A DNA stretch of 64,000 nucleotides, from contig CAWJLP010000007.1 in assembly GCA_963843745.1 (NCBI GenBank), positions 1,922,001 to 1,986,000 on the forward strand, read 5' to 3'. Origin of the DNA: Trebonia sp963843745 (GTDB lineage: Bacteria > Actinomycetota > Actinomycetes > Streptosporangiales > Streptosporangiaceae). Shown here in pieces: positions 34,166 through 42,790 of this stretch (positions are counted from its first letter, which is position 1; every line of letters begins with the position of its first letter). A model generated the notes under the pieces. The model did not search any database, had not been told where the DNA came from, and worked only from the letters and a program-made list of their open reading frames with translations. The translations under genes were made by a program, and so were the position numbers.

Positions 34166-34816
34166 CTAGCGCTGCGGCGGCTCCCCGGTTGCGCGGCAGG
34201 CGTCCGCCACCGCGGCGCGCAGCGTGGCGGCCGGCGTCCCGAGGGCGGCGAGGACGGGCGGCACCAGCCCGGTAGTGAGCGACAGCAGGCTCAGCGCGAG
34301 GAGCTCGACGCCGATCTGCGGGTCGTGCCGGGCCTGCTGCTCGGCGCGGGCGCCGGTCAGGCAGTGGATCACGTCCGGGCTGTGCGGGAGGAACACACCG
34401 TTGGCGTGGACGCCGGGACCTGGCCGGCGCGGGTCCCAGCGCGGTCTGCTGATCGCGCGCGGCCGGGCCGCCTGCCCGGCCCGGCTGAGGGCCTCCAGGC
34501 CGAACGTCTCGGTCATCCGGTCCCGTACCGCGTCGACGTCGATTCCGACGGCGGCGAGCGCGTTCCTGTCCAGGTCGCCGAACAGCCCGCCGCCTGACAG
34601 CCGGACCACCTGCTCTTCGACTCGCTCCGGCGTGACCCCGTGCTCGCGCAGCGCGGCGGCGGCCGGGTGATCGGCGCCCGCCAGGGCGATCAGCCAGTGC
34701 TCGCAGCCGACGTAGGGGAGGCCGAGCCTCCTGGCATACTCGAAGCCGCCCATCGGGATCGACCTGGCTTCCCTGGTCAGCAGCGGGGCGACCGGCTGCC
34801 TGCGGCGCCTGATCAT
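34166..34816 (-). CDS. Clp N-terminal-domain protein
   Basis: The 216-residue protein contains Clp-N (double-repeat) motifs without an ATPase: residues 18-80 with YARRLGLPYVGCEHWLIALA and AAAALREHGVTPERVEEQVV, and a second repeat near 130-190 with DPQIGVELLALSLLSL. Such stand-alone Clp-N proteins may act as adaptors of ClpC1 or as regulators. ATG 34816 overlaps the stop of the upstream HTH gene by four bases (ATGA), so the pair is co-translated. The longer frame to 34897 only covers the HTH gene. Confidence 0.8.
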   Translation of the reverse strand: MIRRRRQPVAPLLTREARSIPMGGFEYARRLGLPYVGCEHWLIALAGADHPAAAALREHGVTPERVEEQVVRLSGGGLFGDLDRNALAAVGIDVDAVRDRMTETFGLEALSRAGQAARPRAISRPRWDPRRPGPGVHANGVFLPHSPDVIHCLTGARAEQQARHDPQIGVELLALSLLSLTTGLVPPVLAALGTPAATLRAAVADACRATGEPPQR

Positions 34817-35031
34817 CCGAGCCTCCGCTTGCCGTGCTTCCTGTGCACGGTCTGCTTGGTGACCCCGAGCCGCACGGCGATGTCCTGCCAGGACCACCCG
34901 AGCCGCCGCGCGTTGTCGACCTGCAGGATTTCCAGCCGTTCGGTCAGCATCCGCAGGGCGGCCACGGCCCGCAGCCCCACGTCCGGGTCGGTGCTCCCGG
35001 CGGCCTCGGCGATCTCGGCGCTCGTCTCCAT
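34813..35031 (-). CDS. small HTH protein
   Basis: The 72-residue protein has an N-terminal helix (METSAEIAEAAGSTDPDVGL), a long helix ALRMLTERLEILQVDNARR and a C-terminal helix-turn-helix LGWSWQDIAVRLGVTKQTVH ending RKHGKRR. This helix-linked HTH often accompanies Clp-N proteins in actinomycetes. The start codon ATG 35031 lies inside a 30-bp perfect palindrome, so the protein probably represses its own gene. It forms an operon with the Clp-N gene. Confidence 0.78.
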   Translation of the reverse strand: METSAEIAEAAGSTDPDVGLRAVAALRMLTERLEILQVDNARRLGWSWQDIAVRLGVTKQTVHRKHGKRRLG

Positions 35032-35058
35032 GGCTGTCAGCATATGCTGACAGCCATG
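35029..35058. promoter_or_regulatory. 30-bp perfect palindrome at HTH gene start
   Basis: The arms (left arm CATGGCTGTCAGCAT) are perfectly complementary, with the centre at 35043/35044. The left edge is the start codon of the HTH gene. A further imperfect dyad (CGTCA...TGACG) follows at 35063-35080. The layout suits an operator for the HTH protein that blocks transcription or translation initiation; the palindrome could also fold in RNA and hide the start. Confidence 0.7.
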
Positions 35059-35105
35059 CGCCGTCAACAAAAGCTGACGCCCGGGACGTCGGGCATTATT
35101 GAGCG

Positions 35106-35474
35106 ATGGCTGATGCCGACGACGTGCGCCGCCTCGCGCTGTCCCTGCCTCACGTGGAGGAGATCGACAGCGACGGCTTCGACTTCCGGGTCGGGGGCAA
35201 GGGCTTCGTCTGGTCCTATCCCGAGCGTCAGCCGGGCAAGCCCCGCGTCATCAGGACGGATATCGCGGTGCTCTACGTCGGTGACGAGGCCGAGAAACAG
35301 GCCCTGCTGCTCGGCGAGCCGCGGCTCTTCTTCACCGCGCCCGGATACGATGGCTGGCCGCTGGTGATGCTGCGGCTACCGGAGGTGGACGCCGGTCGCC
35401 TGGCGGAACTCGTAACCGATGCGTGGCGGATGCGGGCGCCTGAAGCGCTCACCGCTGAGCTGGGCGAAGCGTGA
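35106..35474 (+). CDS. MmcQ/YjbR family protein
   Basis: The 122-residue protein matches the MmcQ/YjbR (CyaY-like fold) family: VRRLALSLPHVEEIDSDGFD, FRVGGKGFVWSYPE, the segment RLFFTAPGYDGWPLVMLRLP and the final helix LAELVTDAWRMRAPEAL. These are DNA-binding-like or unknown-function proteins. It is divergent from the HTH/Clp-N pair, so the 30-bp palindrome may also influence it. Its stop at 35474 is 16 bases before the ThDP enzyme start, suggesting one transcript. Confidence 0.85.
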   Translation: MADADDVRRLALSLPHVEEIDSDGFDFRVGGKGFVWSYPERQPGKPRVIRTDIAVLYVGDEAEKQALLLGEPRLFFTAPGYDGWPLVMLRLPEVDAGRLAELVTDAWRMRAPEALTAELGEA

Positions 35475-35490
35475 GGCGGAAGGTGTGGTC

Positions 35491-37035
35491 GTGAACGGTG
35501 CGCAGGCGCTTATCAGGACGCTGGCCGGGTGCGGAGTGTCGGTGTGCTTCGCCAACCCGGGCACGTCGGAGATGCACTTCGTGGCCGCGCTGGACTCGGT
35601 GCCGGAAATGCGCGGGGTGCTGTGCCTGTCCGAGGGCGTGGTGACCGGCGCCGCGGACGGCTACGGGCGGATGACAGGCCGGCCGGCGGCGGTATTGCTG
35701 CACCTCGGTCCCGGCCTGGGCAACGGGCTGGCGAACCTGCACAACGCGCGCCGCGCGAGAACGCCGCTGCTCGCGGTGGTCGGCGACCACGCCACCTATC
35801 ACAAGCGACTGGACGCGCTGCTCGAGTCCGACATCGAATCGCTCGCCAGGCCGGTTTCCGTGTGGGTCCGCCGGTCGATGCGCGCGCAGGACGTGGCCGC
35901 CGACGCCGTTGACGCCGTCGCGGCGGCCAGCGCTCCGCCCGGCGGGGTGGCGACGCTGATCCTGCCGGCGGACGTGTCGTGGACCGACGGCGCGCAGGCC
36001 GCGGCCCCGCGACCCCCGCGGCGGCCGGCCCCGGTCCCCGATGAGGTCACCGGGGCCGCCGCGAGAGCGCTGCGCAGCGGTGAGCCGTGCGTCATCCTGC
36101 TCGGCGGGGCAGGCGTGCGGCAGCCGGCCCTGGACGCGGCGAGCCGCGTCGCGGTCGCCACCGGCGCGCGGCTGTTCAGCGAGACGTTCCCGGCCCGGCA
36201 GGAACGCGGCGCCGGCCTCCCCGCCGTAGAGCGGCTCGCCTACCTGGCCGAATTCGCGACCGCGCAGCTCAAGGGGGCCCGCCATCTGATCCTCGCCGGG
36301 GCGCGTTCCCCGGTCTCATTCTTCGCCTACCCCGGCCTGCCCGGGTCTCTGGTCCCCGACGGCTGCGAGGTGCACGTCCTCGCCGAGCCGGGCGACGACG
36401 TCACCGGAGCGCTGGCGTCGCTGGCCAACGCGGTCGCCGCCGGCGCCGCGCCCGCCGCCCAGCCGGCCCAGCGGCCCGCGCTGCCCGGCGGTGACCTCAC
36501 CGCCGAGACGGCGGCGGCGGTCATCGGCGCCCTGCTGCCCGAGGGGGCGATCGTCTCCGACGAGTCGGTCACCACCAGCGTGTTCCTGGCGGCGGCGACC
36601 GCGGGCGCTCCGCCGCACGACTGGCTCACGCTGACCGGCGGCGCGATCGGCCAGGGCCTGCCGCTGGCCGCCGGCGCGGCGATCGCCTCCCCGGGACGGC
36701 CGGTCATCGCGCTGGAAGCCGACGGGAGCGCCATGTACACGATCCAGGCGCTGTGGACGTACGCGCGGGAAGGCCTCGACGTCACCACGGTCATCTTCAG
36801 CAACCGCCGGTACGCGATCCTGGCCATGGAACTGCAGCGGGTCGGGGCGGCCGCCGCCGGGGACGCCTCCCGCAACCTGCTCGACCTATCCCGGCCGGCG
36901 CTCGACTTCACGGCCCTGGCCGCCGGAATGGGCGTCCCGGCCGCCAGGGCCACCACCGCGACGGAATTCGCCGCCCAATTGGGCAAGGCCCTAGCCGAAC
37001 CCGGCCCCCACCTCATCGAAGCCGTAATCCCCTAA
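35491..37035 (+). CDS. ThDP-dependent enzyme, acetolactate synthase-like
   Basis: The protein of about 514 residues has the three-domain ThDP fold. The N-terminal PYR domain shows GVSVCFANPGTSEMHFVAAL and the activating Glu in LCLSEGVVTGAADGYGRMTG; the C-terminal PP domain has LTGGAIGQGLPLAAGAAIAS and the ThDP/Mg motif ALEADGSAMYTIQALWTYA with a later Asn (FSN). This is the branch of putative acetolactate synthases close to benzoylformate and other decarboxylases, not the biosynthetic IlvB. The Gly-Asp-Gly motif is changed to Ala-Asp-Gly. GTG 35491 is preferred, with GGAAGG seven bases upstream. Confidence 0.83.
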   Translation: MNGAQALIRTLAGCGVSVCFANPGTSEMHFVAALDSVPEMRGVLCLSEGVVTGAADGYGRMTGRPAAVLLHLGPGLGNGLANLHNARRARTPLLAVVGDHATYHKRLDALLESDIESLARPVSVWVRRSMRAQDVAADAVDAVAAASAPPGGVATLILPADVSWTDGAQAAAPRPPRRPAPVPDEVTGAAARALRSGEPCVILLGGAGVRQPALDAASRVAVATGARLFSETFPARQERGAGLPAVERLAYLAEFATAQLKGARHLILAGARSPVSFFAYPGLPGSLVPDGCEVHVLAEPGDDVTGALASLANAVAAGAAPAAQPAQRPALPGGDLTAETAAAVIGALLPEGAIVSDESVTTSVFLAAATAGAPPHDWLTLTGGAIGQGLPLAAGAAIASPGRPVIALEADGSAMYTIQALWTYAREGLDVTTVIFSNRRYAILAMELQRVGAAAAGDASRNLLDLSRPALDFTALAAGMGVPAARATTATEFAAQLGKALAEPGPHLIEAVIP

Positions 37036-37082
37036 CCACCCGCCCCGCGCCCCCACCCCGCCGAATCACTGCTCCCCCGCGT

Positions 37083-37418
37083 CTGATAACAGCAAGAAGC
37101 GCTCTCCGCGACCGACGTCAACGGCCTAGATGTGTTATTCCGGGGGATATGCCCCCGGAATAACACACTTAGTGCACCTCGGGCTGATAACAGCGAGAAG
37201 CGGCACACGGGCCGCGCCGGCATTTTGTCGCCCCTGCCCACCGCGGCCATCACGTATCCACGCCCCGTCGCGATCTCACATCGTGAGACGATCGCGACTT
37301 AGGAGCAGTAAACTACGCCGAAACGCGGATAACAGCAAGAAAAGCGTAGCGTTCTGCTCCTAAGTCGTCGGCATGTCCTGATAACAGCAAGAAGCGGCGG
37401 AGCCGCCTGCAGGCGGCT
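37083..37418. repeat. cluster of hairpins with the CTGATAACAGCAAGAAGC motif
   Basis: Between the convergent ThDP and ABC genes there are four copies of the motif at 37083-37101, 37184-37202 (one change), 37326-37344 (several changes) and 37378-37396. Interleaved are dyads: 37131-37167 (16-bp arms, 5-base loop), 37268-37297 (nested), 37295-37367 (14-bp arms, with an inner CTACGC/GCGTAG stem and motif copy 3 in the loop) and 37401-37418 (AGCCGCCTGCAGGCGGCT). The hairpins differ in sequence, while the motif is kept. No gene is seen in this 400-base gap. The element family is unknown to me. Confidence 0.8.
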
Positions 37419-37435
37419 GGGCCGGGGAGGCATGG

Positions 37436-39259
37436 TCAGGCCAGGCTCGCGGCCCAGCGGGCGTGCAGGTCGGCGTATTCGCCGTCGCCGCCCATCAGGT
37501 CGGCGGGGGAGCCGTCCTCGATGATCCGGCCGGCCTGCAGCACCAGGACCCGGTCCGCGATCGCGACGGTGGACAGCCGGTGCGCGATGATCACCGCGGT
37601 GCGCCCGGCCAGCACGGTCTGCAGCGCCGACTGGACCAGCCGCTCGCTGGGGATGTCCAGCAGTGCCGTGGCCTCGTCGAGCACCAGGACGCTGGGGGCG
37701 GCGATGAACGCCCTCGCGAATGAGATGAGCTGGCGCTGGCCGGCCGACAGCCGGCCGCCGCGCTTGCCGACCTTGGTGGCGTAGCCGTCCGGCAGCGCGG
37801 CGATGAACTCGTGCGCGCCGATCGCCCGCGCTGCTGCCTCGATCTCGGCGTCGGTCGCCTGCGGGCGGCCGAGCCTGATGTTCTCCGCGACCGTGCCCTC
37901 GAACAGGAAGCTCTCCTGGGTGATCAGCACGATCTCCGCGCGGAGCTCGGTGTCCGGCAGGTCGCGCACGTCGACGCCGTCCAGTAGCACCCGGCCCTCG
38001 TCCGGGTCGTAGAAGCGGGCGAGCAGCCGCGCCACGGTGGTCTTGCCCGCGCCGGTCTCGCCGACGATCGCCACCGTCTGCCCCGCCGGGATGTCCAGGT
38101 CGAAGTCCGGCAGCACGACAGCTTCCCGGTAGCCGAACCGCACCGCCTCGAACTCGACCCGGCGGCCGCTCGCCGCCGCGGGCAGGAGGGCGGGGACGGC
38201 CGGCTCGGCGACGGATGGCTCCTCCTCGAGGACGCCGGAGATCTTCTCCAGTCCCGACGCCGCGCTCTGGAAGGAGTTGTAGAACTGCGAGACGTCCTGC
38301 AGGGGGTCGAAGAAGCGCCCGAGGTACAGCAGGAACGTGGCGAGCACGCCGACCTTGATGTCGCCGTCGATCACCAGCAGGCCGCCGTAGCAGAGCACCA
38401 AACCGATGATCACGTTGGCCACGAGCGAGATGCACGGGCCGAAGACGGCGATGAGCTGCGACGATCGCCTGGTCGCCCGCGCGTAGTCGGCGGACAGGTC
38501 GTCGAAGATCTCCGCGTTCCGGTCCTCCCGGCGGAAGGCCTGCACCGCCCGCAGGCCGCCGAAGGTCTCGACGAAGTGCACGATCACCAGCGCGTTGGTT
38601 TCCCTGATCCGCCGGTAGGCGGTCGCCGACTCGCGGCGGTACCAGGCGCTCAGCCAGGTCAGCGGGAGGAAACCGGCGAGCACCACCAGGGCCAGCTGCC
38701 AGTCGAGCAGCAGCATGCCGGTGCCGACGAGGACGAGAGTGAGCGCCGCGGAGATCAGCGAGTCCAGGCCCTCCTCGAACAGCGATGAGATCGCCTCCAC
38801 GTCCGACGTCTGCCGGGAGATCACCCGCCCCGAGGTGTAGCCCTCGTGGAACGCCACTGGCAGCCGCAGCATGTGCCAGAACAGGCGGCGGCGCAGCTCG
38901 AGCACCACCGACTGGCCGACCCGGCCGGTCATCGTGACGAACATCCGCGTCGCCACCGCCTGGATCAGCACGGTCGCGGCGAACACCGCCGCGATGCGCA
39001 GCAGCGGCCCCGCGTCCCCGGACTCCAGGAACGGCGGGAAGCCGCTGTCGATCGCGATGCCCACCAGCCACGGGCCGGCCAGCGCGGCCAGCGACGCGAC
39101 CACGATCGCAGCGGCCGTCCACAGGACGCCCCGCCGGTGCGGGCGGAGCAGGTCGGCGAGCAGCCGCCGGCTCCGTTTTCTCAGTAGCGCCGCGAGCGGC
39201 GCGGAAACATCGTCGACCTGCTCGGTCGCGATGCCGCGCCACGACGCGTCGACGGTCAT
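37436..39259 (-). CDS. ABC exporter, half-transporter with intact catalytic Glu
   Basis: The 607-residue protein has an N-terminal six-helix exporter domain (residues about 45-340) and a C-terminal ATPase: Walker A IVGETGAGKTTVARLL, Q-loop ITQESFLFEGTVAENI, signature RLSAGQRQLISFARAF and Walker B VLVLDEATALLD with the catalytic Glu. The signature is LSAGQ rather than LSGGQ. It overlaps the partner gene (39256-41001) by four bases, so the two form a heterodimeric type IV exporter. The substrate (lipid, peptide or drug) is unknown. The motif and hairpin cluster lie just behind its stop. Confidence 0.9.
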   Translation of the reverse strand: MTVDASWRGIATEQVDDVSAPLAALLRKRSRRLLADLLRPHRRGVLWTAAAIVVASLAALAGPWLVGIAIDSGFPPFLESGDAGPLLRIAAVFAATVLIQAVATRMFVTMTGRVGQSVVLELRRRLFWHMLRLPVAFHEGYTSGRVISRQTSDVEAISSLFEEGLDSLISAALTLVLVGTGMLLLDWQLALVVLAGFLPLTWLSAWYRRESATAYRRIRETNALVIVHFVETFGGLRAVQAFRREDRNAEIFDDLSADYARATRRSSQLIAVFGPCISLVANVIIGLVLCYGGLLVIDGDIKVGVLATFLLYLGRFFDPLQDVSQFYNSFQSAASGLEKISGVLEEEPSVAEPAVPALLPAAASGRRVEFEAVRFGYREAVVLPDFDLDIPAGQTVAIVGETGAGKTTVARLLARFYDPDEGRVLLDGVDVRDLPDTELRAEIVLITQESFLFEGTVAENIRLGRPQATDAEIEAAARAIGAHEFIAALPDGYATKVGKRGGRLSAGQRQLISFARAFIAAPSVLVLDEATALLDIPSERLVQSALQTVLAGRTAVIIAHRLSTVAIADRVLVLQAGRIIEDGSPADLMGGDGEYADLHARWAASLA

Positions 39260-41001
39260 ACCTCCACCTCCGTCATCGACATCAAGGCCGCGTAGGCCGG
39301 CTGGGCCGCCATCAGCTCGCGGTGGCTGCCGGTCGCGGCGATGACCCCGTCCCCGAGCAGCGCGACCCGGTCGGCGAGCGCGACCGTGGACGGCCGGTGC
39401 GCGACGACCAGCGCTGTCGTCGTAGCCAGCAGGTCGCCGAGCGCGCTGGTGACCCGCTCCTCGGTGTGCACGTCGAGCGCGGACAGCGGGTCGTCGAGGA
39501 TCAGCACCTCAGGCCTGGCGAGGATCGCGCGGGCCAGCGCGACCCGCTGCCGCTGCCCGCCGGACAGCGCCATGCCCTGCTCGCCGATCCGGGTGTCGAG
39601 CCCCCAGGGCAGGTCGTAGGCGAACCGCGCCTGCGCCGCGGTCAGCGCCGCCTCGATCTCCTCGTCCGAGGCGTCCGGCGCGCCGAACGTGACGTTCTCC
39701 CGCACGCTCGCGGAGAACAGCGTGGCCTCCTCGAACGCGCAGCCCACCGCCGCGCGCAGCTCGGCCAGCGGGATGTCCCGCACGTCGGTGCCGCCGATCA
39801 GCACCCGGCCGCTGGTCGGGTCCGCCAGCCGGGGCACGAGCTGCAGCAGCGTCGTCTTGCCCGACCCGGTCGCCCCGACCAGCACCAGCGTCTCGCCGCG
39901 CACCAGGCTCAGGTCGACGTCCCGCAGCACCGGCGCCGTGCTGCCGGGGTAGGTGAACCCCACGTGCTCGAAGCGCAGGTGGGCGGAGGCGAAGACGCGG
40001 GGCCGTTCGGGCTGGCTGGTTTTCTCCGTGATCTCCGGGTCGGTGTCGAAGATCTCCAGCACCCGCTGCGCGGCGGTCGCCGCCTCCTCACCGGAGGCGA
40101 TGATGTACCCGAGCGCCTCGATCGGCCACACCAGGAACAGGGCCAGCGTGATGAAGGCGACCAGGCCGCCGATGGTCAGCGAGTGGTGGCTGACCGCGAC
40201 CGCGCCGAGCACCACGATGAGCGCGATCGCGGCGTTCGGGATCAGGTCGAGCACCGACCAGAACCCGCCGAGCAGCCGGGCCTTGGCGACCTGGGTCTTG
40301 TAGACCTCGGTGGACTGGGCGAAGTGGACCTCCGCCGCCTCCGGGGCGCGGCCGAGCGCCTTCAGCACCCGCACCCCGGTCGCCGCCTCCTCGATCAGCG
40401 TGGTCAGGTCGCCTTCCTGGTCCTGCACCCGCCGGGACAGCACCTTGTACCGCCGCTCGAACCTGGTGCAGAAGACCAGCACCGGCGCGAACATCGTGCC
40501 GGTGAGCAGGCCGAGCCACCAGTTCAGGTGGATGAGCAGCGCGGTGACCCCGAAGAACATCACGACGCTGGTGATCAGGAAGACGATCCCGAACCCGGCG
40601 AACCGGCGGATGGATGACAGGTCGGTGGTGGCGCGCGACAGCAGCTGGCCGGACTGCCACTCGTCGTGGAACGCCGGGTCCAGCCGCTGCAGGTGCGCGT
40701 ACAGGTCGTCCCTGATCGTCTTCTCCATGCCGGCGACCGCGTTGCCCTGCACCCAGCGGCGGATCAGGCTGAGCATGGCTGACGCCACCCCGAGGGCGAT
40801 CGCGGCGATGCCGAGGGGTATGAGCAGGCTGCGCTCGTGGTGCGCGATAGCGCCGTCGATCACGGACTTGATGAGCAACGGGATCGCGACCTCCGCGCCC
40901 TCCGCGGCCAGGGCCGCGACGATCATCGCGATCAGCTGGAAACGGTACGGGCGCAGGTAGGGGCGCAGCCGCCAAAGGGCGGCGACTGGGCTGGAGGACA
41001 C
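39256..41001 (-). CDS. ABC exporter, half-transporter with degenerate Walker B
   Basis: The protein of about 581 residues has a six-helix domain (first helix around FQLIAMIVAALAAEGAEVAI) and an ATPase with Walker A LVGATGSGKTTLLQLV, signature ALSGGQRQRVALARAI and Walker B VLILDDPLSALD. Asp replaces the catalytic Glu, as in the non-canonical site of heterodimeric exporters, where the partner supplies the active Glu. Two GTG starts are possible (41037 and 41001) and neither has a clear ribosome site; the shorter fits the family better. It is the first gene of the pair and is divergent from the cysteine-desulfurase-like gene. Confidence 0.88.
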   Translation of the reverse strand: MSSSPVAALWRLRPYLRPYRFQLIAMIVAALAAEGAEVAIPLLIKSVIDGAIAHHERSLLIPLGIAAIALGVASAMLSLIRRWVQGNAVAGMEKTIRDDLYAHLQRLDPAFHDEWQSGQLLSRATTDLSSIRRFAGFGIVFLITSVVMFFGVTALLIHLNWWLGLLTGTMFAPVLVFCTRFERRYKVLSRRVQDQEGDLTTLIEEAATGVRVLKALGRAPEAAEVHFAQSTEVYKTQVAKARLLGGFWSVLDLIPNAAIALIVVLGAVAVSHHSLTIGGLVAFITLALFLVWPIEALGYIIASGEEAATAAQRVLEIFDTDPEITEKTSQPERPRVFASAHLRFEHVGFTYPGSTAPVLRDVDLSLVRGETLVLVGATGSGKTTLLQLVPRLADPTSGRVLIGGTDVRDIPLAELRAAVGCAFEEATLFSASVRENVTFGAPDASDEEIEAALTAAQARFAYDLPWGLDTRIGEQGMALSGGQRQRVALARAILARPEVLILDDPLSALDVHTEERVTSALGDLLATTTALVVAHRPSTVALADRVALLGDGVIAATGSHRELMAAQPAYAALMSMTEVEV

Positions 41002-41072
41002 TAGCCGGATCGTAATAAGCGCGGCGGGGTATGTCACCTGGTTTTTTCGACGCCCGTATATGATCGTGCGTC

Positions 41073-42314
41073 ATGGCTACGACCTTCGACGTCGCCCGCG
41101 TCCGGGGTAGCTACCCCGCGCTGGCTGACGGGCACGCGTACCTGGACGGCGCGGCGGGGACGCAGGTTCCCGTTCCCGTCATCGACGCGATCGCGGACGC
41201 GTACCGGGCCGGAGTCGGGAACACCGGGGGCGCGTTCGCGGCGAGCGAGCGTTCCGGTGCGATCGTGGCGGAGGCACGGCGCGCCGTCGCCGACCTGACC
41301 GGCGGCGCGGCGTCCGGGGTGGTCTTCGGGCCGAGCATGACAGCGCTGACGTACCGCATGTCGGCCGCGCTGGCGCGCGGCTGGGAGCCGGGAGACGAGA
41401 TCGTGGTGTCCCGGCTCGACCACGACGCCAACATCCGGCCGTGGATCCAGGCCGCGGCGCGGGCCGGCGCGGTGGTCCGCTGGGCGGAGGCCGATGTGGC
41501 GACCGGGGAGCTGCCCGCGGCGCAGTACGCGGAGCTGGTCGGCGACAGGACCCGGCTGGTAGCGGTGACGGCGGCGAGCAACGTGCTCGGGACACGGCCG
41601 GACGTGGCGGCGATCGCGGCTGTCGCGCACGCGGCCGGCGCACTGTGCTACGTGGACGGCGTGCACGCCACCCCGCACATTCCGGTGGACGTGTCCGCGT
41701 TCGGCGCCGACTTCTACGCGACCAGCGCCTACAAATGGGCGGGCCCGCACGTCGCCGCGGTCGTGGCCGACCCGGCGCTGCTCGAGACGCTGCGGCCGGA
41801 CAAGCTGGCGCCCTCGTCCGACGAGGTGCCGGCCAGGTTCGAGCGCGGCACGCTGCCGTTCGCCGACCTGGCGGGGGTGGCCGCGGCGGTCGAGCACCTG
41901 GCGTCGCTGGCGCCCGGTGCGGACGCCAGCGCCGCCGCCGGTGCCGCCGCCGGGGCCGCGTCGCGGCGCGAGCGGATCCTGGCGTCGATGACGGCGGTCG
42001 AGGAGTACGAGATGGCGCTGTTCGCCGAGCTGCTCGACGGGCTGTGCGCGATGAGCCGCGTGACGCTCTACGGGAAGGCCGCGCGGCGCGCGCCAACGGC
42101 GTTCTTCACGGTGACGGGCCTGACGCCGCGCGAGGTAGCGTCCCGGCTGGCCGCGCGCGGGGTCAATACGTGGAACGGCGACAACTACGCCTACGAGCTG
42201 TGCGAGGCCCTGGGCCTTGAGCCTGACGGCGCGGTGCGGGCCGGCCTGGTGCACTACAACGACGCCTCCGACGTCGACCGGCTGCTGGCGGGTGTCGGCG
42301 AGCTGGCGAGCTGA
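41073..42314 (+). CDS. cysteine desulfurase-like PLP enzyme
   Basis: The 413-residue fold-type I aminotransferase class V protein matches the cysteine-desulfurase-like family TIGR01976. Visible are AYLDGAAGTQVPVPVIDAIA, GPSMTALTYRMSAALARGWE, the PLP-binding SRLDHDANIRPW and VDGVHATPHIPVDV with its Asp, and the Schiff-base Lys in ATSAYKWAGPHVAAVVAD. The cysteine loop of true IscS enzymes was not found, so the activity is uncertain; members may act on other beta-substituted amino acids. The start is ATG 41073. Confidence 0.85.
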   Translation: MATTFDVARVRGSYPALADGHAYLDGAAGTQVPVPVIDAIADAYRAGVGNTGGAFAASERSGAIVAEARRAVADLTGGAASGVVFGPSMTALTYRMSAALARGWEPGDEIVVSRLDHDANIRPWIQAAARAGAVVRWAEADVATGELPAAQYAELVGDRTRLVAVTAASNVLGTRPDVAAIAAVAHAAGALCYVDGVHATPHIPVDVSAFGADFYATSAYKWAGPHVAAVVADPALLETLRPDKLAPSSDEVPARFERGTLPFADLAGVAAAVEHLASLAPGADASAAAGAAAGAASRRERILASMTAVEEYEMALFAELLDGLCAMSRVTLYGKAARRAPTAFFTVTGLTPREVASRLAARGVNTWNGDNYAYELCEALGLEPDGAVRAGLVHYNDASDVDRLLAGVGELAS

Positions 42315-42377
42315 CCGCATCGCCGGGCATCACCGGGGCGTCGCAGGCCATTGTCAGCCGTTGTAGGCTTTGCGTAA

Positions 42378-42701
42378 TTGCCCGACTTGGGCCCGGAGGT
42401 TCCCGTGCTCGCTGCGCTGTCCCAGGTGGCTGGCTACCTGCTTGCCGTCCTTATGTGGGCGGACACTCCGCAGCGTGCCGCCGTGGTCGCGGTCGCCGTC
42501 CTCGCGGTTGCCGCGGTCGCCGTCGTCGGCTGCCTGGCGGCTAGCGCCACGCCTGCCGCGGCGGCACGCCTTCCCGTCACCCGCCGCGTCGCCGCGCTGC
42601 GGGACAAGTCATGGCGCGTCGCCTTCCTGCGGCAGCGCGACCCCGACGCGCGGGGCAGAAGCAGACCCAGAGCTCCAACGGCGGCCCCAGCGGCCGCCTG
42701 A
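42378..42701 (+). CDS. small membrane protein, DUF6412-like
   Basis: The 107-residue protein has two hydrophobic segments, VLAALSQVAGYLLAVLMW and AAVVAVAVLAVAAVAVVGCL, followed by a basic tail with RDKSWRVAFLRQRDPDARGR. This tail is typical of the DUF6412 proteins that precede a YidC paralogue in many actinomycetes, as I recall. It lies 89 bases before the YidC-like gene on the same strand. An accessory role in membrane insertion is a guess from location. Confidence 0.7.
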   Translation: MPDLGPEVPVLAALSQVAGYLLAVLMWADTPQRAAVVAVAVLAVAAVAVVGCLAASATPAAAARLPVTRRVAALRDKSWRVAFLRQRDPDARGRSRPRAPTAAPAAA

Positions 42702-42790
42702 TCTCTCGCGCATGTCGCGGTAGAGCGCGCTGATCCGCGGCCGCTTCCAGCAACTCAATCCGTCTTTCTCTGCTGGAAGGTCGCTTCGTC

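Noticed and set aside
37083..37418. CRISPR array
   Set aside because: Motif copies have irregular distances, the intervening sequences are palindromes rather than spacers, and no cas gene is present.
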